From NCBI GenBank assembly GCA_021323255.1, contig JAJTCL010000094.1, positions 1-12,395 on the forward strand: a stretch of DNA of 12,395 nucleotides. Reading direction: 5' to 3'. This document shows positions 1 to 7,041 of the stretch, in pieces (the first letter of the stretch is position 1; the number at the start of each line of letters is the position of its first letter). The DNA is from Propionibacteriaceae bacterium. Its GTDB lineage: Bacteria > Actinomycetota > Actinomycetes > Propionibacteriales > Propionibacteriaceae. Under the pieces are notes generated by a model. The model made no database searches. It worked only from the letters and a program-made list of their open reading frames with translations, and was not told where the DNA came from. Made by a program: the position numbers and the translations under genes.

Positions 1-803
1 GATCTGAGCACCTCGAGCGGTCGGGCCTGGTCATGTACGGCGTTGAAAACGAACGCGGCACCGAACGGCTGGTCAGAGGTCAGCGCCGCCGCACCCGCCA
101 CCTCGAAAGAGACGTTGCTCAGCCCTTCCGCCCGTGAGCGCGCAACGGCGATGGCGTCGGCGTCCAGGTCGAAACCGACGAACGTCGACTCTGGGAATCG
201 TCGCGCCAGCGCAAGAGTCCCGTTGCCAGCGCCGCAGGCCACGTCGGCCACTCGGGTGCCGCGCTCCAGCTTCTCCACCAATCCAGGGGCAAGCGGCAGA
301 ATCTTCTGAACGAGGATGTCGCGGTACATCGGTTGCCACAGGACATCCATCACGTCATGGATCTCTGGGGTAAAGGCGTCCCACGGGACACCCCCACCCT
401 CGATGAAACACTTGGCCACCGCATCGCCTTGACGAGTGATCACCGAGATCAGGTACGCCAGGGGAGCCAAGTTGTCGTAGCTATCGCCGGCCAACACGGC
501 CGCGTGCTCAACCGGCAGCCAGAAGCGTCGGTTTCTCGCGTCGTATTCAAAGATGTCAGCAGTCGCCATGGCGGCTAGCCACTCACGGACGTACCGCTCC
601 TGCAGACCGCCACGTTCGGCTAGCTCGGCAGATGTCGCCGGGCCCGCTGTGGCGAGCTCGAACAACCGGGTGCGGCGGCCAATGTCGATGAGGCTGGTGA
701 GCAGCCCGCCGGTCAGGGTCTCGATGAGCTTGCCGGCGAACTCTTCGACGGCAGCCGCGTCGACGTCTGTCTGTTCCACCTCTGTTTGTTCTGTGATGGT
801 CAT
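1..803 (-). CDS. Winged-helix plus class I SAM-dependent methyltransferase, 3' end cut off by window edge
   Basis: Reading the minus strand from the ATG at 803 gives 267 uninterrupted codons to the left edge, so the start is present and the C-terminus lies outside. Residues about 45-90 form a winged-helix-like segment (LFELATAGPATSAELAERGG, then REWLAAMATADIFEYD), as in the N-terminal dimerisation/wHTH part of actinobacterial Rv2258c-like methyltransferases. The SAM-binding Rossmann motif I is clear near residue 185 (VADVACGAGNGTLAL), followed by an acidic residue ending strand 2 (FVGFDLDADAI) and a motif IV-like FNAVHDQARP. The substrate cannot be told; relatives are thought to methylate small molecules. 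The gene lies 78 nt downstream of the LuxR/HD regulator in the same direction. No Shine-Dalgarno precedes the ATG, and a TAGCGT -10-like hexamer sits at -12 to -7, which suggests a leaderless transcript. The family call is firm; the physiological role is unknown. Confidence 0.88.
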   Translation of the reverse strand, partial: MTITEQTEVEQTDVDAAAVEEFAGKLIETLTGGLLTSLIDIGRRTRLFELATAGPATSAELAERGGLQERYVREWLAAMATADIFEYDARNRRFWLPVEHAAVLAGDSYDNLAPLAYLISVITRQGDAVAKCFIEGGGVPWDAFTPEIHDVMDVLWQPMYRDILVQKILPLAPGLVEKLERGTRVADVACGAGNGTLALARRFPESTFVGFDLDADAIAVARSRAEGLSNVSFEVAGAAALTSDQPFGAAFVFNAVHDQARPLEVLR

Positions 804-809
804 GGTTCG

Positions 810-815
810 ACGCTA
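810..815 (-). promoter_or_regulatory. Putative -10 element of a leaderless methyltransferase promoter
   Basis: Read on the minus strand this is TAGCGT, which fits the actinobacterial TANNNT -10 pattern. If transcription starts at the A of the ATG (803), the hexamer occupies exactly -12 to -7. No convincing -35 hexamer is visible; the palindrome at 836-855 lies where a -35 or an activator site would be. This is a pattern match, not an observed start site. Confidence 0.4.
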
Positions 816-835
816 GTAACACGTGCGCTGAGATG

Positions 836-855
836 CATGGGGTGACTACCCCATG
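836..855. promoter_or_regulatory. Perfect 8-4-8 palindrome, possible LuxR-type operator
   Basis: The arms are CATGGGGT and ACCCCATG around GACT, a perfect inverted repeat of 20 bp in total. Its centre (845.5) is 42.5 nt upstream of the methyltransferase start codon, a classic class II activator position if the mRNA is leaderless. LuxR-type HTH proteins bind palindromes of about this size, and such a regulator is encoded immediately upstream. Alternatively it could be a transcription terminator hairpin after the regulator gene, but no T-run follows it in the minus direction. Confidence 0.5.
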
Positions 856-881
856 TTTGAGGCCTGTGTTTGTGGGGTCCC

Positions 882-2501
882 TCAGAGGAGACCACGTCGG
901 GTTGCGAACAAGCTCGCCATAGCCCGATTGGACACCCCGATCTTGGCGTAGATGTGCTCGACATGGTTACTGGCTGTCTTCCGGGAGATCACCAGGCGCT
1001 CCGCAATCTCCTTCTGCGACAGACCTCGCGCGAGAAGTCGCAGCACCTCCACCTCCCGGGCTGTGAGTCCTGCGGGCCACTCACGGTTGCGTCGCACTTG
1101 GTGGCCAGCGGCTCGCAGCGTGGCATCGACAGCTGCACCGTCCAGGCGCCCGGCCTTGACTTCCTCCCGGAGGCGGGCGGCGATCTTGCCGGTATCGAGA
1201 GCTTCACGGTACGGCCGCGGTTCCGACCATGCTTGATAGCAATCGGCTACGGCCAGCAGCCGCCCTTCCGGTGTGAGCGACTCAGCGGTGCTTCCTCGCG
1301 GGTATCCCGAGCCGTTGAGCCGCTCGTGGTGCTGTGCTGCCACAGACGCCAGGCCCGCGAGGGCCGGAACTGACGCCAGGATGCGATCGGTGTAGTAGGG
1401 ATGTAGCCGCAACCGTTCCACCTCTCCGGCGGTCAGCGGCGCACGCTTGTCCCAGATCGTGTTAGGGATTCCCATCCGGCCCAGATCGTGCACGAGTCCG
1501 GCCCGGCGTACCGTCCGGGTGTCCATACCCAACTCCGCGGCCGCACCAGCTGCCAGCTCGGCGACGCCACGTGAGTGGCCGAGCGTGTACGGCGACTTCA
1601 GATCCACGAAATCTGCGATAGCTGCCAGCACCCGATCAAGATCGTCGTCACCGAGCTCTCGGCCCACGGTCGGGGCTTTGGCCATCACCGCGTCCCAGGT
1701 CGTCACCTGACCCAACTCCCCGAAGATCGTCTCGGCCTCGGTCGCGAACAATTCCACCAGAGCCGGGTCGAGCTGGCCGCCGCTGCGGGCGCGGGCAACG
1801 TCAACCGCAGCCTTCACGCCACCGATGTGATGGAACACCTCGACAACATCGGCGAGGTGCACCAAACGAGCCGACGGCAGCACCTCCTCGCGCTCAACAC
1901 CGTCAGGCTCGCCCTTGCCGTCCCAGCGCTCGAAGGTCTGGGCGACGCTGTCCCGAACCGCGTCGGACAACCCGAGGTCCTCGCTGAGTGCGGACGCGGC
2001 ACGCCAGTGGTTGGTATACATCTGATCAAGGTCGTGCCTCCCGTCGGAGAGAAACCCGACGCCGGCTTTGATGCGCTCAGCGAGTGGCCGACCATCACCG
2101 ATGTGTCGCAGCACGAAGGCGACACTGCCAGCGACGTCGTCGATGTCGAGGTAAGCGGCATCGTGCTTGAACGCCTGGTCGTCGCCGAACCACTTCGCCT
2201 GCTCGTAGGCGTCTATGTGGCATCCCAGCCAGGCCAGCATGGAGGCGTAATAGACGACCTCGCGTTCCTGCTCGTCCATCGCGAGACATTCGGCGAGGCG
2301 CAACGCGATGTAGGTCTGCCGGAGCACATGCTCGGTGGGGTGCCCCAGTCCCAGGTCGGCGCCGAACGACAACGCGCCGAGGAGCTCGGTAACCTTTACC
2401 CCTGCAGCGGCAGCTTCCACGCCCCGATTGTCATGCCGCGCGGGAGCTTTGTCATGAGGCGGAGCGGCAGCGGCACCACGAAGTCGGCTAGGCAAGATCA
2501 C
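882..2501 (-). CDS. HD-GYP-type phosphohydrolase domain regulator with C-terminal LuxR HTH
   Basis: A 539-residue protein. Residues about 285-430 form an HD-GYP-like domain: the HD pair is in GLVHDLGRMGIP (338-339), and HHERLNGSGYP (391-401) carries the GYP-type signature. Residues 478-537 are a LuxR/GerE HTH (LTAREVEVLRLLARGLSQKE, then KTASNHVEHIYAKIGVSNR). The N-terminal part (about 37-260) looks like a second, degenerate HD-GYP copy: the HD pair is replaced (ASMLAWLGCHIDAYE) and the later motif reads FERWDGKGEPDG. HD-GYP domains elsewhere hydrolyse cyclic dinucleotides, but activity here is not proven; the domains may act as a ligand sensor for the HTH. The start is GTG at 2501, preceded by GAGG five nt away; an internal GTG at codon 28 is an alternative because similarity to relatives seems to begin near residue 37. 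The gene diverges from the one at 2580 and precedes the methyltransferase. Confidence 0.88.
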   Translation of the reverse strand: MILPSRLRGAAAAPPHDKAPARHDNRGVEAAAAGVKVTELLGALSFGADLGLGHPTEHVLRQTYIALRLAECLAMDEQEREVVYYASMLAWLGCHIDAYEQAKWFGDDQAFKHDAAYLDIDDVAGSVAFVLRHIGDGRPLAERIKAGVGFLSDGRHDLDQMYTNHWRAASALSEDLGLSDAVRDSVAQTFERWDGKGEPDGVEREEVLPSARLVHLADVVEVFHHIGGVKAAVDVARARSGGQLDPALVELFATEAETIFGELGQVTTWDAVMAKAPTVGRELGDDDLDRVLAAIADFVDLKSPYTLGHSRGVAELAAGAAAELGMDTRTVRRAGLVHDLGRMGIPNTIWDKRAPLTAGEVERLRLHPYYTDRILASVPALAGLASVAAQHHERLNGSGYPRGSTAESLTPEGRLLAVADCYQAWSEPRPYREALDTGKIAARLREEVKAGRLDGAAVDATLRAAGHQVRRNREWPAGLTAREVEVLRLLARGLSQKEIAERLVISRKTASNHVEHIYAKIGVSNRAMASLFATRRGLL

Positions 2502-2579
2502 GTCGACCTCGAAGACGGTAGGGCGGCATCGCTTCCTTCCGGTAAAGTCTATTTCTATCCGTCACGGAGGAACTGAGCC
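2502..2579. promoter_or_regulatory. Divergent intergenic promoter region
   Basis: This 78-nt gap separates the divergent regulator gene (minus) and hypothetical gene (plus). On the plus strand TAAAGT (2543-2548) fits a TANNNT -10, and GGAGG at 2566-2570 is the ribosome binding site, 9 nt before the ATG at 2580. On the minus strand a TAGACT hexamer lies in the same AT-richer patch. No convincing -35 hexamers were found, so only the general location of the promoters is supported. Confidence 0.35.
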
Positions 2580-3161
2580 ATGACAGTCACCACCTTGCCT
2601 CCCCACAGTCGGACTCTCGATGTGGAAAATGACCGCCCTAGCTGGCGGGTCAAACGCCGTCGTACCCGACAGCTGCGGCTTCGGGATGAAACCAGTGCAC
2701 GGCTCGCCGAGCTCGATCACATGAGCGAAATCCTCAACCAAGCCGCTGACCTGATCGGCGGCGGTTGGCTGCAGCACAGCTGGTTCGCCTATCTTGACGA
2801 CCACGGACGGACCAGAACTGTGACCGCCCACAATGTCGACAGGCTGGCTGGTCGTCCGGTGGCCGGGGCTTGCCTGGTCGGTGCGATCGTTCAGGCCGGT
2901 GGAGGCCTGTCGAACGTACGGAGCCAGGCTGTCCAGCGTGCTGTTGACCTCACCTGGCACACGCTGCATGAGATCCAACTACGAGAGAACCATTGGACGT
3001 CTGCTCCTGAGATTCGTATGGACCGCGTACGAGACCTCACCCGCTGGAACGACCACCCGGCCCGGACGGCACCGCAAGCGGAGGCATTGCTTCGTCGCAC
3101 CGCGGCTGCAGCTTCGTCCGAAGCAGCCCGCGTGTCTCAACGCTCCGAGCTGTACGTCTAA
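2580..3161 (+). CDS. Hypothetical actinobacterial protein, resembles DUF6197
   Basis: A 193-residue protein starting at ATG 2580 with a strong ribosome binding site (CGGAGGAACTG, GGAGG 9 nt upstream). After a basic N-terminal region (VKRRRTRQLRLRDE, about 24-37), residues 48-175 run in the order seen in DUF6197-like proteins: a helix ILNQAADLIGGGW, an aromatic strand (SWFAYLDDHGR), CLVGAIVQAGG, a variable helix, then DRVRDLTRWNDHPARTAPQA near the C-terminus. The match is from remembered pattern, not from a search. There is no signal peptide and no membrane segment. Function is unknown. The gene stands alone on its strand, divergent from the HD-GYP/LuxR regulator, so it may be controlled from the shared intergenic region. 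Confidence 0.8.
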   Translation: MTVTTLPPHSRTLDVENDRPSWRVKRRRTRQLRLRDETSARLAELDHMSEILNQAADLIGGGWLQHSWFAYLDDHGRTRTVTAHNVDRLAGRPVAGACLVGAIVQAGGGLSNVRSQAVQRAVDLTWHTLHEIQLRENHWTSAPEIRMDRVRDLTRWNDHPARTAPQAEALLRRTAAAASSEAARVSQRSELYV

Positions 3162-3194
3162 GAAGCCCCTAGGAGCGCCCAAGCCGCCTGCATT

Positions 3195-3211
3195 TATCAG
3201 ACAGTCTGATA
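3195..3211. promoter_or_regulatory. Perfect 17-bp palindrome in a convergent gap
   Basis: The arms TATCAGAC and GTCTGATA flank a single central A. Size and composition resemble operators of TetR-family repressors, but no TetR gene is in the window and the site lies between the 3' ends of two converging transcription units (3161 and 3255), not upstream of a gene. As RNA it could fold with a 7-bp stem and a 3-nt loop, so a weak bidirectional terminator is the other option, although the stem is AT-rich and lacks a T-run. The palindrome is certain; its role is open. Confidence 0.45.
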
Positions 3212-3254
3212 CGCCGGCGTTCAGCATGAATTCGACCCGGTATGCGAGAGGCAG

Positions 3255-3404
3255 CTAGGGCTCGGTGCCGATCACGAAGACGCGGTCCCCGTCCGCAGCG
3301 ACAGAGCACGGTTCGCCCTCGATCGGGATACGCGCTGTCTCCTTGAGTCCTTCCGTCTCCAACGCCGCCGGAAAAGGTGACTCTCGCCCAGCTGGCGTCG
3401 TCAC
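3255..3404 (-). CDS. Small coupled ORF, 49 residues, hypothetical
   Basis: The GTG at 3404 overlaps the VOC stop codon as GTGA, and AGGAG lies 7 nt upstream inside the end of the VOC gene, an arrangement typical of translational coupling. The 49-residue product ends at TAG (3255-3257). Its C-terminal half reads ARIPIEGEPCSVAADGDRVF and then VIGTEP, which looks like one strand-turn-strand blade of a beta-propeller (compare 'VAVDGDRVYV' patterns) and has ordinary actinobacterial codon use. Function unknown. It may be a true small protein, a remnant of a longer protein, or a fortuitous frame; the ribosome binding site and overlap favour a translated frame. Confidence 0.5.
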   Translation of the reverse strand: MTTPAGRESPFPAALETEGLKETARIPIEGEPCSVAADGDRVFVIGTEP

Positions 3405-3877
3405 TGACGTTCTCCTGGGAAGCCGAACCAGGCCGCTTGCGTTGCGGCTGGCCCATCGGTGGTCTCCGCGCCAGGGATGGGCTGAGCAATCTCCCACTCG
3501 AATCCGAACGGATCAAGCGCGCTGAAGACGCGGTCACCCCAGGCCTCGTCACGGGGCTCGCTTGTGAACGTGCATCCGGACGCCCGGAAATAGTCGTACG
3601 TCGCGCCGAGGTCATCGACGATCAACCCGACGACGACGCCGAGCCCTCGCGGGCCACGCTGCGTGTTCCGCTCGCGCGGGGTGTCTGGGAAGGGCAGTCC
3701 CTCGAGAGCATCTGCCATCAACGTCACACCATGACCCTCGAGGATCGCCAGCACCGGCCGCCCTTGCGCGTCGGGGATCACTGCCGCCGGCACGAAACCG
3801 AGACCTTCGTAGAACTGCCGCGCTGCCTCAACATCTGCAACCCGAAGCCCAACGCGAAACTCGGGTGGCGCGGTCAT
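3401..3877 (-). CDS. VOC superfamily (glyoxalase/bleomycin-resistance fold) protein
   Basis: A 158-residue protein from ATG 3877. A TTG start at 3907 would add ten residues, but similarity begins at the internal Met (MTAPPEFRVGLRVADVEAAR). The VOC fold is visible as two beta-alpha-beta-beta-beta modules: FRVGLRVADVEAARQFYEGL near the N-terminus and GLIVDDLGATYDYFRASGC in the second half, ending with RVFSALDPFGFEWEIAQP. The first usual metal-binding His position is not a His here (FRVGLRV), while the Glu in FEWEIAQP is kept, so metal use and substrate are uncertain. The family includes dioxygenases, glyoxalases and drug-binding resistance proteins. It follows the quinone oxidoreductase gene by 69 nt on the same strand and overlaps the small ORF by 4 nt, so the three probably form an operon. 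No strong Shine-Dalgarno is seen. Confidence 0.85.
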   Translation of the reverse strand: MTAPPEFRVGLRVADVEAARQFYEGLGFVPAAVIPDAQGRPVLAILEGHGVTLMADALEGLPFPDTPRERNTQRGPRGLGVVVGLIVDDLGATYDYFRASGCTFTSEPRDEAWGDRVFSALDPFGFEWEIAQPIPGAETTDGPAATQAAWFGFPGERQ

Positions 3878-3946
3878 TCCGGAAACGTATCTCAGCGCAT
3901 GAGGCAATCCGTTCCGGCGCCGGTGGGTGTACGGGATCGTTGCCCA

Positions 3947-4969
3947 CTAGGGCACGTCGATCAGTACTTTTCCGACTGCGCCGTCTTGGACGGCCTGGTG
4001 CGCGTCTGCTGTGTTTGCGAGGGGGAATCGATGCAGCGGCAAGCCGGCGTTTTCGCCGACCGGAAGCGCTTCGGCTACTAAGGCGAGCGTGATGTCTTCC
4101 ACGGCCGCCGTGAGGGCCGCCTCACCGACTGTGTAGAGCAAAACGAACTGGTAGCGCACATTCTTGATCATGTTCTGTCTGACGTCGAGCGTGAACCCGC
4201 CGCCGCCGTCATTGGCATAGATGGCGATAGACCCGCGTGGCTTGACTACATCGATGTTGAGCCGGGAGTTGGCCGCCGCCGCGACCTCGACCACGAGGTC
4301 GACACCGTCAGGAGCGACTTCCGCGATTGCGGTTGCCGCGTCCTCATCACGGTAGTTGATGACATGGTGAGCGCCGGAAGCCGTCGCGAGAGCCGCCTTG
4401 GCCGGGCTGGAGACAGTTGTGATGACGGTGGCACCTGCCCAGCGCGCGAGCTGGATGGCGGCGTGGCCCACCGCACCCGCGCCTCCGGCGACCAGCACAA
4501 CCTTGCCGGCGAGGGCACCGGGATGCAGCCGCTCGGCTCCGTCCTCTGACACTGTCAGGGCACGATGAGCGGTCATCGCCGGTACGCCGAGGCTGGCGCC
4601 GATGTCGAAGCTGGTGCCTCCCGGAAGTCGGACGACCCGGTCCGCGGGCAGATTCGTGTACTCCTGCGCGGTGCCTGTCGGCCGCTCGTGGCCGGCGAGA
4701 TATATCCAGACACGATCTCCCACCGCGACGTTGGTAACCCCCTCCCCCACTGCGTCGATGACACCCGCACCGTCTTGGTTCGGAGTCACCTCCGGGAACG
4801 GCGGTGCTGCACCGTCGCCAGAACCAACGCGAAACTTCCAGTCCGTGGGGTTGACGCCGGAGACGACGACGCGGACACGCACCTCGCCAGGCCCCGGTTC
4901 GGAGACATCGCGATCGACGAGCCGCAGCACCGATGGGTCACCGGTCTCTGAGTAGATGATCGACCTCAT
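3947..4969 (-). CDS. NAD(P)-dependent quinone oxidoreductase, MDR superfamily
   Basis: A 340-residue protein, the usual length of zeta-crystallin/QOR-like medium-chain reductases. The N-terminal GroES-like domain is recognisable (SGVNPTDWKFR near 37-47, then PNQDGAGVIDAVGEGVTNVA and VGDRVW). The nucleotide-binding Rossmann domain begins near 156 with VVLVAGGAGAVGHAAIQLAR, and continues with ATVITTVSSPAK and GAHHVINYRDED. Zinc ligands of true alcohol dehydrogenases are missing, as expected for NADPH:quinone reductases. The enzyme probably reduces quinones or enones in the cytosol using NADPH; the exact substrate cannot be inferred. The start is ATG 4969 with GGAG about 11 nt upstream. It is divergent from dnaK across a 194-nt gap and is followed by the VOC gene. 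It lies next to the dnaK promoter, but the HAIR operators are nearer to dnaK. Confidence 0.9.
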   Translation of the reverse strand: MRSIIYSETGDPSVLRLVDRDVSEPGPGEVRVRVVVSGVNPTDWKFRVGSGDGAAPPFPEVTPNQDGAGVIDAVGEGVTNVAVGDRVWIYLAGHERPTGTAQEYTNLPADRVVRLPGGTSFDIGASLGVPAMTAHRALTVSEDGAERLHPGALAGKVVLVAGGAGAVGHAAIQLARWAGATVITTVSSPAKAALATASGAHHVINYRDEDAATAIAEVAPDGVDLVVEVAAAANSRLNIDVVKPRGSIAIYANDGGGGFTLDVRQNMIKNVRYQFVLLYTVGEAALTAAVEDITLALVAEALPVGENAGLPLHRFPLANTADAHQAVQDGAVGKVLIDVP

Positions 4970-5080
4970 GTGCGCGACAACTCCGTCATCTTTGGATGAT
5001 TCCAGTCCTGATCAACGTAGTGCAGCTCGTCACTGGCGCGAATCCAGGACGATTTGGGGAACATTCAGAGCCCTGACATA

Positions 5081-5101
5081 GTTGAGCCTAGTACGCTCAA
5101 G
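5081..5101. promoter_or_regulatory. HAIR operator, dnaK distal site (HspR binding)
   Basis: The arms are GTTGAGC and GCTCAAG around the 7-nt spacer CTAGTAC. This matches the HspR-associated inverted repeat known from Streptomyces and mycobacteria (CTTGAGT-N7-ACTCAAG), with a first-base G shared by all four sites here. The arm TTGAGC may double as the -35 element. Confidence 0.88.
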
Positions 5102-5110
5102 TAATAAGTT
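5082..5110 (+). promoter_or_regulatory. Putative dnaK core promoter
   Basis: TTGAGC (5082-5087) and TAAGTT (5105-5110) are separated by 17 nt and match housekeeping -35 and TANNNT -10 patterns. The -35 lies inside the distal HAIR and the -10 touches the proximal HAIR, so bound HspR would directly cover the promoter. The start site would be near 5117. TAATAA at 5102-5107 is a less well spaced alternative -10. Confidence 0.45.
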
Positions 5111-5128
5111 GAGTGACACAGACTCAAG
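5108..5128. promoter_or_regulatory. HAIR operator, dnaK proximal site (HspR binding)
   Basis: The arms are GTTGAGT and ACTCAAG around GACACAG; every position but the first base of the left arm fits the HAIR consensus. Its centre is 27 bp from that of the distal site. It overlaps the putative -10 and start region of dnaK. Confidence 0.92.
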
Positions 5129-5163
5129 AACAATCCAAGACTTCCAGCTGGAGGAAACACATC

Positions 5164-7041
5164 ATGGCTCGTGCAGTCGGCATCGACCTCGGAACGACCA
5201 ACTCAGTCGTCGCCGTATTAGAAGGTGGCGAACCAACCGTCATTCCCAACGCCGAGGGCTCCCGGACCACCCCGTCGGTGGTGGCATTCGCGAAGGGTGG
5301 CGAGGTTCTGGTTGGCGAGGTTGCCAAGCGCCAGGCCGTCACCAACGTCGAGCGCACCATTCGTTCCGTCAAGCGCCACATGGGCACGGACTGGAAGGTG
5401 CGCATTGACGACAAGGATTACCGTCCCCAGCAGATCAGTGCCTTCGTTCTGCAGAAGTTGAAGAGGGACGCAGAGGCCTACCTGGGTGAGCAGGTGACCC
5501 ATGCGGTGGTCACCGTTCCCGCGTACTTCTCCGACGCGCAGCGCCAGGCCACCAAGGAGGCCGGTGAGATCGCTGGCCTCGTGGTGGACCGCATTATCAA
5601 CGAGCCAACGGCCGCGGCGCTCGCGTACGGTCTGGACAAGACCGATCAGGATCAGACGATCTTGGTCTTCGACCTCGGCGGTGGCACCTTCGACGTTTCT
5701 CTGCTGGAGATCGGCGACGGCGTTTTCGAGGTAAAGGCCACCAATGGCGACAACCGGCTCGGTGGTGACGACTGGGATGCCAGGATCGTCGACTGGCTGG
5801 TCAAGCAGTTCAAGAACAAGAACGGCACCGACCTGGCGCAGGACAAGATCGCGCGCCAGCGGCTCCAAGAGGCTGCCGAGAAGGCCAAGATCGAGCTCTC
5901 CTCTGCGAGCGAGACGCAGATCAACCTGCCGTACATCACCCTTGGTCAGGCCGGTCCGCTGCACCTGGAGGAGAAGCTGACCCGTTCGGAGTTCCAGCGA
6001 CTCACCTCTGATCTGCTCGATCGTTGCCGGGCGCCGTTCCATGCGGTGATCGACGACGCCAAGATCAGCGTTGGCGCGATCAACCACGTGATCTTGGTCG
6101 GTGGCTCGACCCGGATGCCGGCGGTCGTTGACCTGGTCAAGGAGTTGACCGGTGGCAAGGAACCGCACAAGGGCGTCAATCCCGACGAGGTCGTCGCTCT
6201 GGGCGCCAGCCTGCAGGCCGGTGTGCTGAAGGGTGAGGTCAAGGATGTGCTGCTGCTCGACATCACGCCGCTGAGCCTGGGCATCGAGACCAAGGGTGGC
6301 GTGTTCACCAAGATCATAGAGCGGAACACCACGATTCCCACTAAGCGCTCCGAGGTCTTCACCACAGCTGATGACAATCAGCCGTCGGTGATGATCCAGG
6401 TCTACCAAGGCGAGCGTGACTTCGCGAAGGACAACAAGCCACTTGGCAACTTCGAGCTGACCGGATTGCCGCCGGCGCCACGCGGGGTGCCGCAGATCGA
6501 GGTCGCCTTCGACATCGACGCCAACGGCATTGTGCACGTCCACGCCAAGGACCTGGCAACTGGCAAGCAGCAGTCCATGCAGATCACCGGCGGCTCCGCG
6601 CTCGGCAAGGAAGACATCGACAAGATGATCAAGGAGGCCGAGGCGCACGCCGAGGAAGACCGCAAACGGCGCGAAGCCGTCGAGCTTCGCAACGAGGCCG
6701 ACAACCTGGTCTTCCGTACCGAGAAGCTGCTCAGCGAAAACGCCGACAAGATCACCGACGATGTCAGGCAGCCGGTCGAGGAGGCAATGGCCGAGCTCAA
6801 GACTGCTCTGGAGGGCGAGGACAACGACCAGGTCAAGGCCGCGGTCGACAAGTTGAACACCACCAGCGCCCAGCTTGGTCAGGCCATGTACGCAGCTGCG
6901 CAAGCCGCTCAGCAGGCTCCGTCCGAGGCCGGCGAGCCAGGTGAGCACGCCGAGTCCAACGGCGAGAGCAGCACTGGTGAGGAAGATGTCGTCGATGCCG
7001 AGATCGTGGACGACGACCAGACCTCGAGTGAGGCCCGGTGA
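5164..7041 (+). CDS. dnaK: Molecular chaperone DnaK (Hsp70)
   Basis: A 625-residue cytosolic Hsp70. The start is ATG 5164, because MARAVGIDLGTTNS is the conserved N-terminus and GGAGG lies 9 nt upstream; the frame is open to 5113, but that extension overlaps the proximal HAIR. All three Hsp70 signatures are present: IDLGTTNS (7-14), FDLGGGTFDVSLLEIGDG (about 170-187) and ILVGGSTRMPAV (about 308-319). The interdomain linker reads DVLLLDITPLSLGIE, followed by the substrate-binding domain, the helical lid and an acidic tail (EEDVVDAEIVDDDQ). It lacks the nucleotide-binding-domain insertion of Gram-negative DnaK, as in other actinobacteria. It binds exposed hydrophobic peptides in an ATP cycle driven by DnaJ and reset by GrpE. 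In actinobacteria it also acts as co-repressor with HspR. It is first in the operon and overlaps grpE by 4 nt. Confidence 0.99.
   Translation: MARAVGIDLGTTNSVVAVLEGGEPTVIPNAEGSRTTPSVVAFAKGGEVLVGEVAKRQAVTNVERTIRSVKRHMGTDWKVRIDDKDYRPQQISAFVLQKLKRDAEAYLGEQVTHAVVTVPAYFSDAQRQATKEAGEIAGLVVDRIINEPTAAALAYGLDKTDQDQTILVFDLGGGTFDVSLLEIGDGVFEVKATNGDNRLGGDDWDARIVDWLVKQFKNKNGTDLAQDKIARQRLQEAAEKAKIELSSASETQINLPYITLGQAGPLHLEEKLTRSEFQRLTSDLLDRCRAPFHAVIDDAKISVGAINHVILVGGSTRMPAVVDLVKELTGGKEPHKGVNPDEVVALGASLQAGVLKGEVKDVLLLDITPLSLGIETKGGVFTKIIERNTTIPTKRSEVFTTADDNQPSVMIQVYQGERDFAKDNKPLGNFELTGLPPAPRGVPQIEVAFDIDANGIVHVHAKDLATGKQQSMQITGGSALGKEDIDKMIKEAEAHAEEDRKRREAVELRNEADNLVFRTEKLLSENADKITDDVRQPVEEAMAELKTALEGEDNDQVKAAVDKLNTTSAQLGQAMYAAAQAAQQAPSEAGEPGEHAESNGESSTGEEDVVDAEIVDDDQTSSEAR

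Noticed and set aside
1575..2576. Plus-strand open frame of 333 codons opposite the HD-GYP/LuxR gene
   Set aside because: It is fully antisense to a gene with clear domains and has no motif or good ribosome binding site.
3342..3348. CTTGAGT half-site resembling one HAIR arm
   Set aside because: No matching CTCAAG arm follows after 7 nt, and it lies inside the small coupled ORF.
3377..4081. Plus-strand open frame opposite the VOC gene and the end of the oxidoreductase
   Set aside because: The minus strand carries recognisable VOC and MDR motifs; the plus frame has none.
5113..5163. Upstream extension of the dnaK frame
   Set aside because: It overlaps the proximal HAIR operator and likely start site; the conserved N-terminus and ribosome binding site support ATG 5164.
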